A DNA stretch of 64,000 bases from Parus major. Its lineage: Eukaryota > Chordata > Aves > Passeriformes > Paridae. This document shows positions 12,334 to 24,418 of the stretch, piece after piece. A program made the translations under genes and the position numbers. The notes beneath the pieces were generated by a model that saw only the letters and a list, made by a program, of their open reading frames with translations, did no database searches and was not told where the DNA came from. The DNA lies in contig NC_031769.1 in assembly GCF_001522545.3 (NCBI RefSeq), positions 10,594,929 to 10,658,928 on the forward strand, written 5' to 3'. How positions within the stretch are numbered: position 1 is the first letter of the stretch; each line of letters opens with the position of its first letter.

Positions 12334-13678
12334 TTACCACCAGTAGAGAGAACAAATCTTGTCTTTTTTTCATCTGATTTATTTAGGCCAGACAGCTTCC
12401 AGGTGAATCAGAGTGGGTGTATTTCCCAAACTCTGCAAAGTCCACAGTGGGGTTTGCATCCTTAAATAGTGACCAAAATGCCACAAAAAACTCAGTTTTG
12501 ACAGGTGACCACACTTCCTGACACAGGAAGGTGCTGCAGGTGATGGTGGATTTGGTGTCTGTGAAAAACCCTGCTTTCATTTTTCCATTGTTTGCCTTGG
12601 TTATGTAGGAGAAATCTTTGAGGACACAAATGGAGTGCCCATCTTCTGCAGAGGCAGTGCTGAGAAGGAGCACGCAGCAGCCTCACCTCTGGGTGGGAAG
12701 GAGACGTTTTGGGAGCTCAGACCGGCTGCACTCTTCACACAAAGGGGCATGTGGGACGTGACCTCCACTGGGAACAAAATCAAGGGCCTGCCATAGCTAA
12801 TCCTGGGCTTTATTATCTCTCCTGCACATCACTGTGCTTCCTGGTTAGCCCCGGACTGCTGCTGCTCTGCAGAAGTGTGTAACGAGAGATGCTATCACCT
12901 GCTATCTGCCCAAGCCAGAAACAGGCAATACCAGAAAAGCCTGTCTTGTCCAATTTCCAGTTCAGCTTTGCAGACTCAAGAAGTGCAGATAGTTTGGACA
13001 TACTTTAGATAAGGACCCGAATATCTGGGGTTTTCCTGAGCATTGAATGCCATGCTTCATACAGTTTAATAAATTGTGTCACTAAATTTTTACCTTTCCT
13101 GGTAATGGACATTTTCTTGCTTCTGTGTTTCTTCTCTCTACCTTCCAGCAATAGTACTGGTAAATGGATAAATATATATGTACAACCATCTGTGTACACT
13201 ATTTAGTAATAAAATGTGCCTATTTGCTCAGTGCACTTGGGTTCTTCAGAAATAAATGTGTAAACCCAAGAGCTTGCTGCTCATCCCATGCCTGCAGTGA
13301 GAGTTCACTTTTAAATTTATGATGAAAAAACAGACCTTGCCTTCCTGTCTTTGTAGAAAAATCCCGTGTACGTGTGTAGTACAAATGCACTCAGATGCAA
13401 AGATGAAAGTGGGTATTTTGCTTCTTTCACACACGACCACAAAGGGAACCCTGCACCTTTGCGGAGCTGAAATTGTCAGGTGCCTCTTTTAGAGGCAGGA
13501 TAGATAGCTGGTTTGGCATTGGGCTAATCTTTTGGAAATGTAGGAACAAGAAAAAAAGGACTGATTACAGATTGCTTTGCTTCATAAACCTCTCTCCCAC
13601 ACTGTCTGAAAATAAATGTTCGTGCTCATTGTTACATCTTTCCACATAACATATTTAACCAACAGTGAAGAGGTAGCC

Positions 13679-13697
13679 TTTTTTTTTTTCTTTTTTT
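13679..13697. repeat. Poly(T) tract
   Basis: Eleven T, one C, seven T, then a pyrimidine-rich tail ending in CTCCAG. This could also serve as a polypyrimidine tract, but no exon follows that I can support. Confidence 0.85.
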
Positions 13698-14440
13698 CCT
13701 CTCCAGGTACCTTCAGCAGATTTTCAGCTAGTTTTCCCCTTACTTGCATTTCTCACTGCTTTCTCCCTTACTTACCAGTCCTGCTCCCTCTAATGTCCTT
13801 CTGCTAAAGGATGCCTCTCTTCTCCTTTTGTTTATCAAGTGAAATCGAATTGCTTAGGGATAACTCTGTTTGCACCCCAACTCACTTTTGAAAAATGTAC
13901 TGGTGATTGTTCCTGTTTGAATCAGGAATCTCTGAAACACAAATCCTTTCCTTAGGACAGGGAGGCCAGTCTTCTGCTGCTTTTCTATCCTGTGAGTCCT
14001 AGGTCAGCATTTAATTTCTGGACAACATAATTAATATTCAAAATTGCTAATATGTTTCACAATAATTTTAAAAATTCACATCCAGGGCCCACCTCAGCAG
14101 GACTAGGAGTGGCAACCTCATAATTAAAGAATTTTAACTGTCCCATCTTTAAAACCAAGCCCATCACTGACAGCACGCTGAAGGCATGTGAGGTTTGTTG
14201 CAAGGTAGGGTTAGGTGAGCTCAGCTTTGGGTAAGGGGGGAATGAAGGACACAGACATCTGTGCAATGCATTGCAACTCCAGCAAGAATTTTTCAGTAAG
14301 TATTGCAAAGACCTTTTGTCTCCATCACATGTTGCAGTTAGATGATTATCTTATTTGTTATCTTGCTGTAGAACCACTTCTGTATCAGCAGACGGAGCCT
14401 CAGTCACTGTTGGGTTTACAGAAAACAAAGATGAAGGAAG

Positions 14441-14494
14441 CAGGGACAAGGACAGGGATCAGAATGGGGATGAGGACAGACAGGGACAGACATG
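14441..14494 (+). repeat. Degenerate GGACA-type purine repeat
   Basis: Repeated blocks such as GGGACAAGGACAGGGAT and GAGGACAGACAGGGACAGAC form an impure low-complexity purine tract. Confidence 0.65.
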
Positions 14495-17171
14495 GGCTAA
14501 GATGGGAGAAGCAAACAGACCTGAAAGGATGCCAAAATCCTGCCACACAGGCTCAGCACAGTTAGTGCTTGCCTCCACTAGTATGTGCAATGTCACCAGT
14601 ATGGCAGCATAGTTTCTGTGTGAATAAGCATAATACAGATGCTTCTCAAAAGATGAAAGGTCTTCCAAGTGGTTGTTTTCCACCTTGTTTCCTTTGTTCT
14701 CACATTTGCAGCCCTGAAGAAATGCATGCCTTCACTGTGTAACAGTGAACTCTTGGGACCAGCAGCATCCCAGTACAGAGAAAATTTTCAAATGCACTGC
14801 AGTAAAATCTTGCAAAGGCTGGGATTTCTGTAATTTAAGCACATTCTGGTTTTATATTTTTCATGGAGATCACAGTAGATGCTGAAGCTCAGTGTCAAAT
14901 TATGGTCTTGTGAAATAGCTGTTTTCTAACAGACAGATTCTTGATGGAAAAATGGTGCTTTTTTGCCCCAGTCTTTATGAACCTGAGCCGACAGCATATT
15001 CAAAATAGTGTATTCAGCATCAAGCAACAGAAGTGAGAAGAAAAGATTTGTGTGGTTTATGTTTTGTATGGGTAAGGACTAGGGAATACACTTAAAGTAA
15101 TCACAAGGAGAGTTTTTTTTGTTGCTGTTTATTTCAGCATTAGACAGTTTTATGTGCACAGTCTAGAAATACACCAAAAGGAATAATGTTATTAAATTGA
15201 CTTAGGAGAAATATTTCCTTTCTTTTCATATGCCAGTTCTTCTTTCTGGTCTCGAAGTCTGATTTCCCCCACAGATATGGAGAACTGCCGCGTGCCATAA
15301 ATGTCTCTTTCTCTTAAGCTTTTTGGATCAAAATGTTCAGAGATGACAGACAAAAGACTCAGGCTCTAGGACCGAAGCAAAATTTTAACTAACAACTGCT
15401 TACAACGTGAGGAGCTAAGACATTGTAGCTGCTGACCTTGCCACCAGCTTCTCCGTGGTGCCAAGGAGGAGCATCTACCACACATTTTATTTCCATGTCA
15501 GATTATATTCCTGCTTTGTACAAATCACATGCTGACACAAAATGTCTATGAGTCAGTCTTTTCCTTCATGTATTACTCATGTAAGATCTGCAACAAAATC
15601 CTCTATTTTCTGCACACAGCAAAGCCTTCTTATATTCATCACACTGCAAATTGGAAGGAAGAATTATGGCATTTCTCTTTAGAAGAATAAAAACTTTTGA
15701 CATTTAAATAGTATATTTACAAAAGCACTTTGAGCTATACTGTCATCTATTTTCTGTCTATTAAAAAACATGTTACAGTGTAAAAATTGTTTTTATCTCT
15801 GTCTCCACAAAAGCATGGCAAAAATTGATTCTATTTAACGTTTTATCAACTGAACTAGAGAAGAGATATTACCTCTTTGAGCATCAGCCAAAGGTCTTGT
15901 AGCTAATGCTGACCTCTGTCAAATCTAGCACATTGTATAGGAAGGATTGACAATTATTGTTCTATTGTATTTTGCAAGACACCAAGGGTCAGAGCAATGG
16001 AATTGTTACGTTGCAGCAGAACAATAATTCAAAGCTTGTTTGCCTGTGCTGGGGAAAGCTACTAAGGTCAAAAATCATTGTTGTGTCAGTGTAAAGACAA
16101 AATGCTAAGAAATTTGTAAATAGGTTTGCAATTTTTCCAATTATTTTAACTGTTTGCAGGGATTTCCTTTATGGTTGACAGGTATTCCAAATAAACCCAG
16201 TGTCCTCCTATGATTATTCTTTTTAGAAAATGATAAATCAGCCTTTTAATCACAAAGATTCAGACTGCATTGAAGCTTAATCTAGCCTGCTGGAAAGGAG
16301 AGCTGAACATCCAAACAGAAAGGAAAATGCTTTGGAGCATGTATACAGCCATGAGATAATATTTACAAATTCATAAAAGGCATTTTGAGTTAACTTGCTT
16401 AGGTTTTAAGGGTATGTAAAATAAAAAGTATTCCAAGATATCTGTCTGTGAAAGCCTTGATTGCATCTCCCTATGGTGCACAGCATTTTTTTACACTGCT
16501 AATTTCTATTGACAGCATTCTGCTTAGTTGAAAGAGCATCAACTTATATTTTTGGCATTGAAAGTACTGAGTCTGATGTCTTCTTATCTTTTATGAATGC
16601 ATCTATGGTTCATTGCAAATAGACTATAAAAAGAAAAGTATAACTGAGTGCTTCTATATAATCAACAGAAATGACAAACCTATTCCCATTGATGTTGGAG
16701 CCAATAAGGGCTTAATGCAAAACTTTAATACGAACAAGATTAGATATAATACTGAATATAGTTACAGCTCATATATATGAATGAATATGTGTTCATTATA
16801 CAGGGGAAAAGATGACGAATATCAATGAGCTTGTCTAGGTCATCTCTTTTGCCTACTGTAGGATCATTTTCTGGGGTTGTGTTTGCAGTATTTTTGGCTC
16901 AGTCAGCCTGTGTTTGTCAGCAACATCACTCTGCTGCAAAACTAGCAAATACTGTATTGAACTATCTAAACAGGAGTACCATCTACTGGGCTCAGAAAGC
17001 AATCCTTCTGACCTGCTCAGCACTGCTAAGTCTTCAGGTAGTGTGTGTCATTCTGTGCACTGCAGATTTGGGAAATTGTAGACCAAGGGCAAAAAAAGCT
17101 CTCTAATTGAAGAGAGAGATGTAGAGAATGCCTGAAAAAATGGATGGTTTGTGTGAGGGAAGACATGCAAC

Positions 17172-17251
17172 GGAGCTGTAGGCTAGAATGGGAATGGCCT
17201 CAACAGCTGCTACCAGCTGTTGAGGCCATTCCCATTCTAGCCTACAGCTCC
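17172..17251. repeat. 38-bp perfect inverted repeat with 4-base loop
   Basis: Left arm 17172-17209 (starts GGAGCTGTAGG, ends CAACAGCTG), loop CTAC (17210-17213), right arm 17214-17251. Every base pairs. The arm is unique, mixed-composition sequence, so chance is effectively excluded. Perfect pairing argues for a recent fold-back or template-switch event. Animal pri-miRNA stems normally carry mismatches and are flanked by imperfect helix, which is not seen. An assembly artefact at a read end is a possible alternative. Confidence 0.95.
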
Positions 17252-20200
17252 TACATTCAAGTGCTATTCAATATAAGAATAGACATCAGTCAGTGCATTA
17301 AGGAATATCAAGAATTTGGCAAAATGTCAGAAATTTAGTTTGACCATTTCATTGTTGTTTTCATGCTGTGGACATTTATTCATCTGTAATGAACAGAACT
17401 CACAAGGCAAATTGAGAGTCAGGATCTAGTCCTGTTGCCACAGAATCCAGTACAAATCATGACCCATTTTTACTAGGCACTGCCATTACCTTCTGAAAAA
17501 GAGCACCCAGTATGAATGGACTAACCTCTACATTAATGAATGAAATCACACAGATATCTAGGCTGGCTGAGAGGAACAAATCAGCAGTGGTTATTTTCTT
17601 TTATTTGTAAAACAGGTGTCGTGGCAGGCAGTCCCCTGCACATACTCCAAGGAAGGGAAGAATCTACTGGATGAGAAAGGGGCCAGCAGTGTTCAGCAAC
17701 AGACCATATGAATTGAAATAAATTATGATTTATTTTATTTAAGGATTTAAAAAGAGGAGAAATTAATGTAAATTTATGAAAGGGGGTAAAAAAATCCAAC
17801 CCAAACCCCAGTCTTAGAGCAGGATGATTTTTCATTAAATTCCAAGACCTCCAAATTACTGCATCAGGATGTGGTGTACCTCTCATTATTTGATCACTCT
17901 TCTTGTACAAACAATAATGTTTCAAAGAGATGACAAATGTTACAGTTCAGTATAAAAGCATTGTATTTTTCCAGCAGGTGACAGTATGGAAGGAAGGCAA
18001 GGCACAAGATGAGTAATCTACTAATGTAGATTATGCCTCATTCTGATTTCCTCCAGGCTGCATAAGTTAAAGTCAGATATCCCCTGGACCATGTATTGCT
18101 TATGTGTAGGAGTCATTCAACCTGCTGGGAGTGGATTTCAGTCTTCAAAGCAGTCACTAAAAGGCATTTGTAGCTACACTTTCTCCTGCCCAAGGAATAT
18201 ATGTGAAAACATTTTAATAAAATTATTTTCCATTAAAATAATCACAAATATATGTGTACAGTAGGAAAACATTATAGAAAAACTGTTCAAGAAGAGAAAA
18301 ATCTTTATCAAAGCTTAATTTGTCTTCTGAAGAAAAAAAAACATAAGCCAAAGTTGAGGAGGATTTGGGTAAGCCATCTCTATGCATATCTCTTGCAGAT
18401 GGTCTCTTTCTGTCTAAATTATATCACTCATTGTTTGTAAAAGATATGTTGCTTTAGTCAGTTCTTATAATCATTTCCTTATGTGAAGGGAAATATTTCC
18501 TCTAATCTCTCCCAAATTGTCAGTGAAGAAAAAAGTTCCAGTGAGATGGCTAAAGAAGAAACTCAAACTAACAGAAATAGTTTGTGTGATGAGAGCAATG
18601 CAATTGTGGCTGTGACAGAAATCAAACTCTGAAGCTACTTGTGAGCCTTGGGTGGGATTCACTCTCCACACCAAGTCTGTGGTTCTTGCAGTGTCAATGT
18701 TGTGCTGCAGTGTGGACAAGCTCCTGCTTGCCACGAGGCTCAGAGGATCAGGCAGAAGAGCAGAAACACCAGCTTTGACTCAGAATCCAGTGAAATGTCC
18801 TTCAAATCCTTGTTTCTATGGGTTCAGTTTGGATTTAATTCTTGTATGCACTTGGAGGAGACAAGGCTTAAAGCATGGTCAGTGTCCAGAGCTGATGGGA
18901 GCTGTTGTTACCTTCTCTAGTGATGACTTTAATTGGACTGTCTAAAGTTACTACTTAAAATCCTCAAAATCATTGAGTTTGTCATTGCCATGACATAAAA
19001 TTAAGCAAATTAAAGCCTAGAATCCTGAAAAGATCTTAATTATTGCTTTTAGCTTTCTTCTTCATCAAAACAATTGATGAAAAAGCAATACCTATGACTC
19101 TGGACTTCTCCTGAATTAATTTACTTGGGGTATCTTCTAATAGCATGAAGAAAGCATTTTCTGCCTTTTTTGCAGAAAACTACTTTCTCTTTCATGTGCA
19201 AGCTCAAAATCATGATTGCTTTGTGATATCAATACATTTTAATTAATGTTAATATTATTTTTCATCAGTCAAATGCTAATAGAGATGGGAGGATTATTAT
19301 TTCTTTTTTACAGCTTACCATTTAGAAGAAATGAATATTTGTTGATAAACTAATAGAATATATGATGAAAAGGTTCTACTGTTAAACTTTTAAACATTGA
19401 CCAACAAATTACTGTTATAAAATATGTACAAACTACAGTGTGATTTGTGATTATTGAACCATGCATGTCCTTGCCAGATAAGTTGTCAGTAAATATTTTA
19501 TCAGATACACGTTTAAATTAATGCAATTAAAGTGAAAAGCAGTTCATCAAAGTATTGTTACATCTGAGTAGAAAACAAAACCAACAGTAATTACCATTGT
19601 TAGATATAGCATGAAGTATATGACATTACACCAACTAGAATCCAAATCAGAAAAAAAAAATAATTGTATGTAGAGGTTTCTCAGGCAAATGAACAAGAAC
19701 AAAAGCCTTATTAATTAAAGCTAGCCTGGCACAATTCCTACTACATAGTGGTTTCATATATTTCAATTTTTTTCCCTGTACTTCTCTCATCTTACCTGTT
19801 TATAAGGTCTTTCTAAAGGCAGAAAACTTTTATTTTGGGCCCATGAATACAACTGAAAACTTATAGTCAGTATCAATTGCATTTTTCATTGTCAGACACC
19901 TAATATATGGGTTTAGCTGGTGATTCCCAGTATCTCTCACTTGCCATTAAATGTCAGGAGTCTCAACTCAAGAGTATAGATTTTCCTCCAAAGCAGCATC
20001 CCAGTTATCAAGTCTTGCATGCTGTAGGTGTGTGCAGAAAATATGTGCAGCAAAAGATGTCTGAGGTAGCACATGTGGACTGGACTTCACCCTTCATGCC
20101 TGCCAATACACCAAAAACTTTAAAAACACATGGGAAAAAAGCCATGATGTTCTTCCATCAGCCTGGCACTCTAAACCAGCAATGTGATCCTTTATTCAAG

Positions 20201-21520
20201 CCAGCCTCATCCTGAACAGCAATTCTCTTGTAAGGATGTTTTCCCACTACCTGACATCGACTGCTTGGAGACAAGTGGAACTTTCCATGGTCTGGGATGG
20301 ATGGGCTTTTGGCCCATGCCACATCAATTCTGCCTGCCTGCTTGTCCCAGAGGGGGAGGTCCAAGTTTTCAGAGGAGTTCAATGAAATATGAATCAGGGA
20401 GAGATTTTAATTCGTGCTTTTGGATCCATGATGAGATGCCTTAGCTACTGTGCCCTATTCAAAAGATACTGACTGAATTAATCTGAATAATGAGTGAATG
20501 AAAGAGACTGTTATCTGGTCTGTACACACAAAGAAGCTAAGTTTGTCAAATTAATTATTCACTGTGAATTATTCACTTAGCTCCAACAACCTCTTCATAA
20601 TCCATCTTCTGTCCTTTCCAAATGCTATGAACATGGTCTGTGCCTAGTTCATATTTTAGCCTCATTCTTTGAGTTAGGTGTGATGTAGATTATTAACACA
20701 GACTCAATAGCACTGGGGAAAGATATTTTAGTTAAAATTAACCCAAAAGCTTGAAAACAAACAAACAAACAAACAAACAAGTCCAGAGTACCAATGGCTG
20801 TGAAAAAGTGGAGAGCACAGTGGACTTATTTAAGTCTCTCAAGCATGCAGGCATGTGCTTTCCTATTAGGAGCTTTGACAAAATCAGTGGGAGGAGGGAT
20901 GGTGTCAGAGTTAAACAGATATTTGTAAAAGGAGAAGCCAAATATCTCATGGATTAAAACCTGAAAGAACTTACAGAGTTCTAATTGAAACAGAGCATTA
21001 ACAAAGGTGAGTCTTTTATAGTCAAAGCTGTAGTTTCACTATGCTCATTCTTATTTATTATCAGGACCATTTAAAGTTTTGCATTACCAAATCTTCACAG
21101 GTTAACTGATTTAAAATATTCAGATTTTGCTCCTGCTAGTAGTGCTGGGCAGTACCTTAACATTCTATTTTGCAGAGGATGAATGACACGATCAAATTTT
21201 TTTCAATGCCCTAATATTACATATGAAATATAAAGAATGTGGCCTATAAGAACTGACCTCAACTGATACCTCAGAAGTCCTGCTGCAGTTCACCTAGTTT
21301 GGAGAATGTGTGAATCCCAGAAAACAAAATATTTTTAAGATTAAGGGCACAAATATAGGCTTTATTTTTATCAAGTGCATTTAAAGAGATATTTAAAGCT
21401 AATACTTCACTTTCTTTATGGCATACTTTGTTTCATGCTAAGCAGAATCCAAAAAGACCCTATTAATGAAGATGGTTTAATGCCTGTGCATTATTATAAT
21501 GCACTCCTTTGTTCTACACT
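17252..21520. other. AT-rich non-coding stretch
   Basis: Holds an (AAAC)n microsatellite at 20754-20780. The section 19200-19660 is especially AT-rich with many TAAT-type homeodomain-like words, which base composition alone could explain. No gene seen. Confidence 0.6.
20754..20780 (+). repeat. (AAAC)n microsatellite
   Basis: About 6.75 perfect AAAC units. Confidence 0.95.
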
Positions 21521-21846
21521 TTCTCTGTGTGTCATAGACTAAGTCATTAATCAATGGGTGCTGAAAAATAATTGTCTAGTTCTTAACAATCTTCTATTGT
21601 TGAAACATTTGGAATTTTAAGATAAAGATGTACTGGCTGCTCTGAAAAAAAATGTGGTTTAAGATTACCCTTCATGGAAGTATGGGCTTATTGTTAGAAA
21701 TGCAAAGCAGATGACCTGGTTTTAATGTGTTTTAGTGCACTGTTGTTCAATTGCCTATTCAAATTGTGCTCAAATAGTAGACTTCATTAATGTCACAAAA
21801 TAATGATTTTGTGTGTTATTTTATTGTACTGGCACATTAATTAAAT
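21521..21846 (+). repeat. Duplicated element, copy 1
   Basis: Aligns by eye along its length with 24111-24418 in the same orientation. Shared blocks in order: a CTGTGTG-CATA start, AATAATTGTCTAG, a 33-base identical run around CTATTGTTGAAACATTTGG (from about 21593), TGTTTAAGATTA-like text, GAGCTTATTGTT/GGGCTTATTGTT, AATGCAAAGCAGATGACCT (21699-21717), GCCTATTCAAA, and a 33-base identical run at 21781-21813 that ends in the palindrome CACAAAATAATGATTTTGTG. The matches are too long and ordered for AT-rich chance. It is not CR1. It may be an unrecognised old transposon family or a local duplication of a regulatory element. Confidence 0.85.
21794..21813. promoter_or_regulatory. Palindromic core of copy 1
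   Basis: CACAAAAT-AATG-ATTTTGTG, eight-base perfect arms, inside wider arms ATTAATGT (about 21786-21793) and ACATTAAT (about 21834-21841). The identical 20-mer is kept in copy 2. A protein-binding role is inference. Confidence 0.4.
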
Positions 21847-24110
21847 GGAGAAGCATCACAGAATTACACAGGGTTTAAAAATAGAAGTACAAAATCTTTT
21901 TGGTAATAATAATAATGATAACTCTTACTCCATTTAATACAATTAAGAATTATATTCTTTCTGTACTTATATCCTTGATGCCAGATATGCATAAAAGGCA
22001 CATACTGATTACAAATCACCTGGGAGTACGTATCTATAACAATCTTTTTCTGTGCCTCACCTAGGAGATCTGCCTGACAACCTTCATATAGGCCGGGAAA
22101 CTTTGTGGAAAATCTTCTAAATCTTCCGTTTCCCAAACAGCACAGAATAATTATTTTTCTTCTGATAGGAATTCTGCAGAAATGGACATCAGTTAACTTC
22201 TACCAGCTGTTTCAGCTCTGCCAACACACTGGGTGAAGGCCACAAGAAGTTGCCTGGTACCGCGCTACATCTGAATGCCCTCTTGTCCACCTCAGGCTGT
22301 TTTAATGACTCCCAAAATCTAAATAAAAGCAGGAACGTTCTTCAATCCCAGCTCTTCCCAGAAAAGTGTCCCAGAATGCCCAGTGACAGGAACAGCTCTT
22401 CAGGATGTGGGGACACACAAATCATGCAGAGAAAAAAAATGAGGCCTGGGAGTTTGTGCAAGGTGATGTTTCTTATGTACACAACACCATGGGATAGTGA
22501 GTAATCCTTGGGGGAAATAGGTGTTGTAAGAGTCTCCAGGAGGAAAGCCTAGATAGAACAAGGACAGAGGGCTTGAGCACACAAAGCGAAGAAGGTAACA
22601 GAGGCCTGCAGGGTGTCAACACAAGTGGTCAATTCTTGATCAGCATAGGATCTGTAGTTTTAGAGGATAGCTGAGGAAGTAAAACATGACATTTATGGCA
22701 AGAAGGCAAAGGAGCAAGCAGAAGCACATGAAAGACATTAACAGTTTCCTTAAGGATGGGATGAAAAGAGGAAGAATGGGAGGGATTATTCCTACACTAC
22801 TTCACTGGGTTAACCCCACAGATTATGCACAGTAATATCTCCTTAATTGCCTTTTGATTTACTACTCACCATTGCAAACTCAGCAGTTATTTGTAAACTA
22901 TTATCCTTTATTACATAACTGTGTTAAACAGATGAGAGTTTTCAAGGCCAGTTCATGTGTGTGTTTTCTGCCCCAGCCTTGCCACACAGCAGGGTACAGG
23001 CAGTACAACACCAAGTCAGAGAAAATGGGGATGGAACTGTCCTGTGCTACTTCAACAGCCAGTCCACACATGAATGCTAGAGAGATGTCTTGTATAATTC
23101 AAATTGATGAAGGTCTGACAGTTCTGGCCTAAGGTGTTGTAGCCAGCTCATATACCAACTTATTAACAGGGAACCTAAGAGCTGCAGGCATGATTTTAGT
23201 TATTATTAACTACCTTCCTCAGTATGACAACCACTGTGGGAGATTATTGAGTTAAAAATGGCATGTGAAAAGAAACAACAGGAACCAAAGCAGGGAGAGG
23301 AAATACACAGGATATTAACTGTAATTTTTAAAATACTCTCAGCTTGGTGATAGTTATTTCAGAGGGAGGGTAGATTATATAATCTTAACAGATTTTTGCT
23401 TTTTGGTTTCCTGTTTTTCATTCAATTAGAATTTTGAGGTGATTTATAAGTCCTTTTCAAGTAAGTGATGAATGTTCACTGACCTCCATATCAAGAGAAA
23501 CAGACAAAATTACACTCAATTTCCCCACTTATTTTATTCATACTGAATACAACTTTACTAAAATCCTGGAGCCACTGACTCCAAAGACTACTGCAAGTAT
23601 GTTCAAAATTTAAAGAGCAAGGAACTTCAAATTACATACACATGAATAAAAGAGCAAAGAATTTTGTCAACATTCTCAAATATTTACTACCCTTCTTCTT
23701 CCTACTGGGTGTTTATTTTCCTCTGATTACTTAGCTCCTTGGGACAAGCAAAATGCTTATTTCAATGCCTGGAAATCACATTGCACATTGTGCAGGTTAA
23801 GGCAAATAAATACAAAAGCCCATTATGGGAAGATGAGTCCTGCCATTGCATTTTGTCTTCCTGTTTTAGCTGCTCGAGGAATGTGTGTCCTTTATTTTCA
23901 TTTTCTGCATATGCTTATATAAATTCTAGAGAACTCAACCATATATATGTCCACACCAAGGACCAAACATGCAATAAAGTCAATAAGCTCATTTTCTAGT
24001 ATGATGGCAACAATGAAGTAAATTCTGTGCCTAATAAATAAGGAGGAAGGCAGGGAGCTGCCAATTTAAACATACTCCTCCTTAGCAGCTCAAACTCTTG
24101 AGAAAAGGTC
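21847..24110. other. Spacer between the two duplicated copies
   Basis: AT-rich non-coding DNA. Short frames on both strands show no recognisable protein. No further part of the duplication is clear here, though weak similarity may extend upstream of each copy. Confidence 0.6.
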
Positions 24111-24418
24111 TTTCTGTGTGCCATAAATCATTGAAAGATGAAGAATAATTGTCTAGTCCTTAATCATCATCTATTGTTGAAACATTTGGAATTTTAAGAT
24201 AAAGGTGTACAGTTTGCACTGAAAAAAAGTTGTTTAAGATTATCCTTTCTGAAAATGTGAGCTTATTGTTATAAATGCAAAGCAGATGACCTAATGTTAA
24301 TGTATTTTAGTGCTATTTTAGTACTGCCTATTCAAACTGTGCTAGAAAATAGACTTCATTAATGTCACAAAATAATGATTTTGTGCATTATTTTATTAAA
24401 CTTAAACATTAATTAAAT
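24111..24418 (+). repeat. Duplicated element, copy 2
   Basis: Direct counterpart of 21521-21846, about 2.6 kb downstream. It differs by scattered substitutions and small indels; for example, the region after TTTTAGTGC is rearranged. It keeps the 33-base runs and the palindrome at 24366-24385. Both copies end in ATTAATTAAAT and then diverge. By eye the identity is roughly four bases in five; this was not computed. Confidence 0.85.
24366..24385. promoter_or_regulatory. Palindromic core of copy 2
   Basis: Identical to the 20-base core at 21794-21813, with the same flanking ATTAATGT and ACATTAAT words. Retention in both otherwise diverged copies suggests constraint. Confidence 0.4.

Larger units (their letters stand above)
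11451..17171. other. AT-rich non-coding stretch
   Basis: Holds a short A/T tandem repeat and (GATT)n at 12273-12333, a GC-elevated patch with an unrecognised reverse frame at 12383-12690, a T-rich run at 13679-13697 and a degenerate GGACA-like purine repeat at 14441-14494. Nothing else is recognised. Confidence 0.6.
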
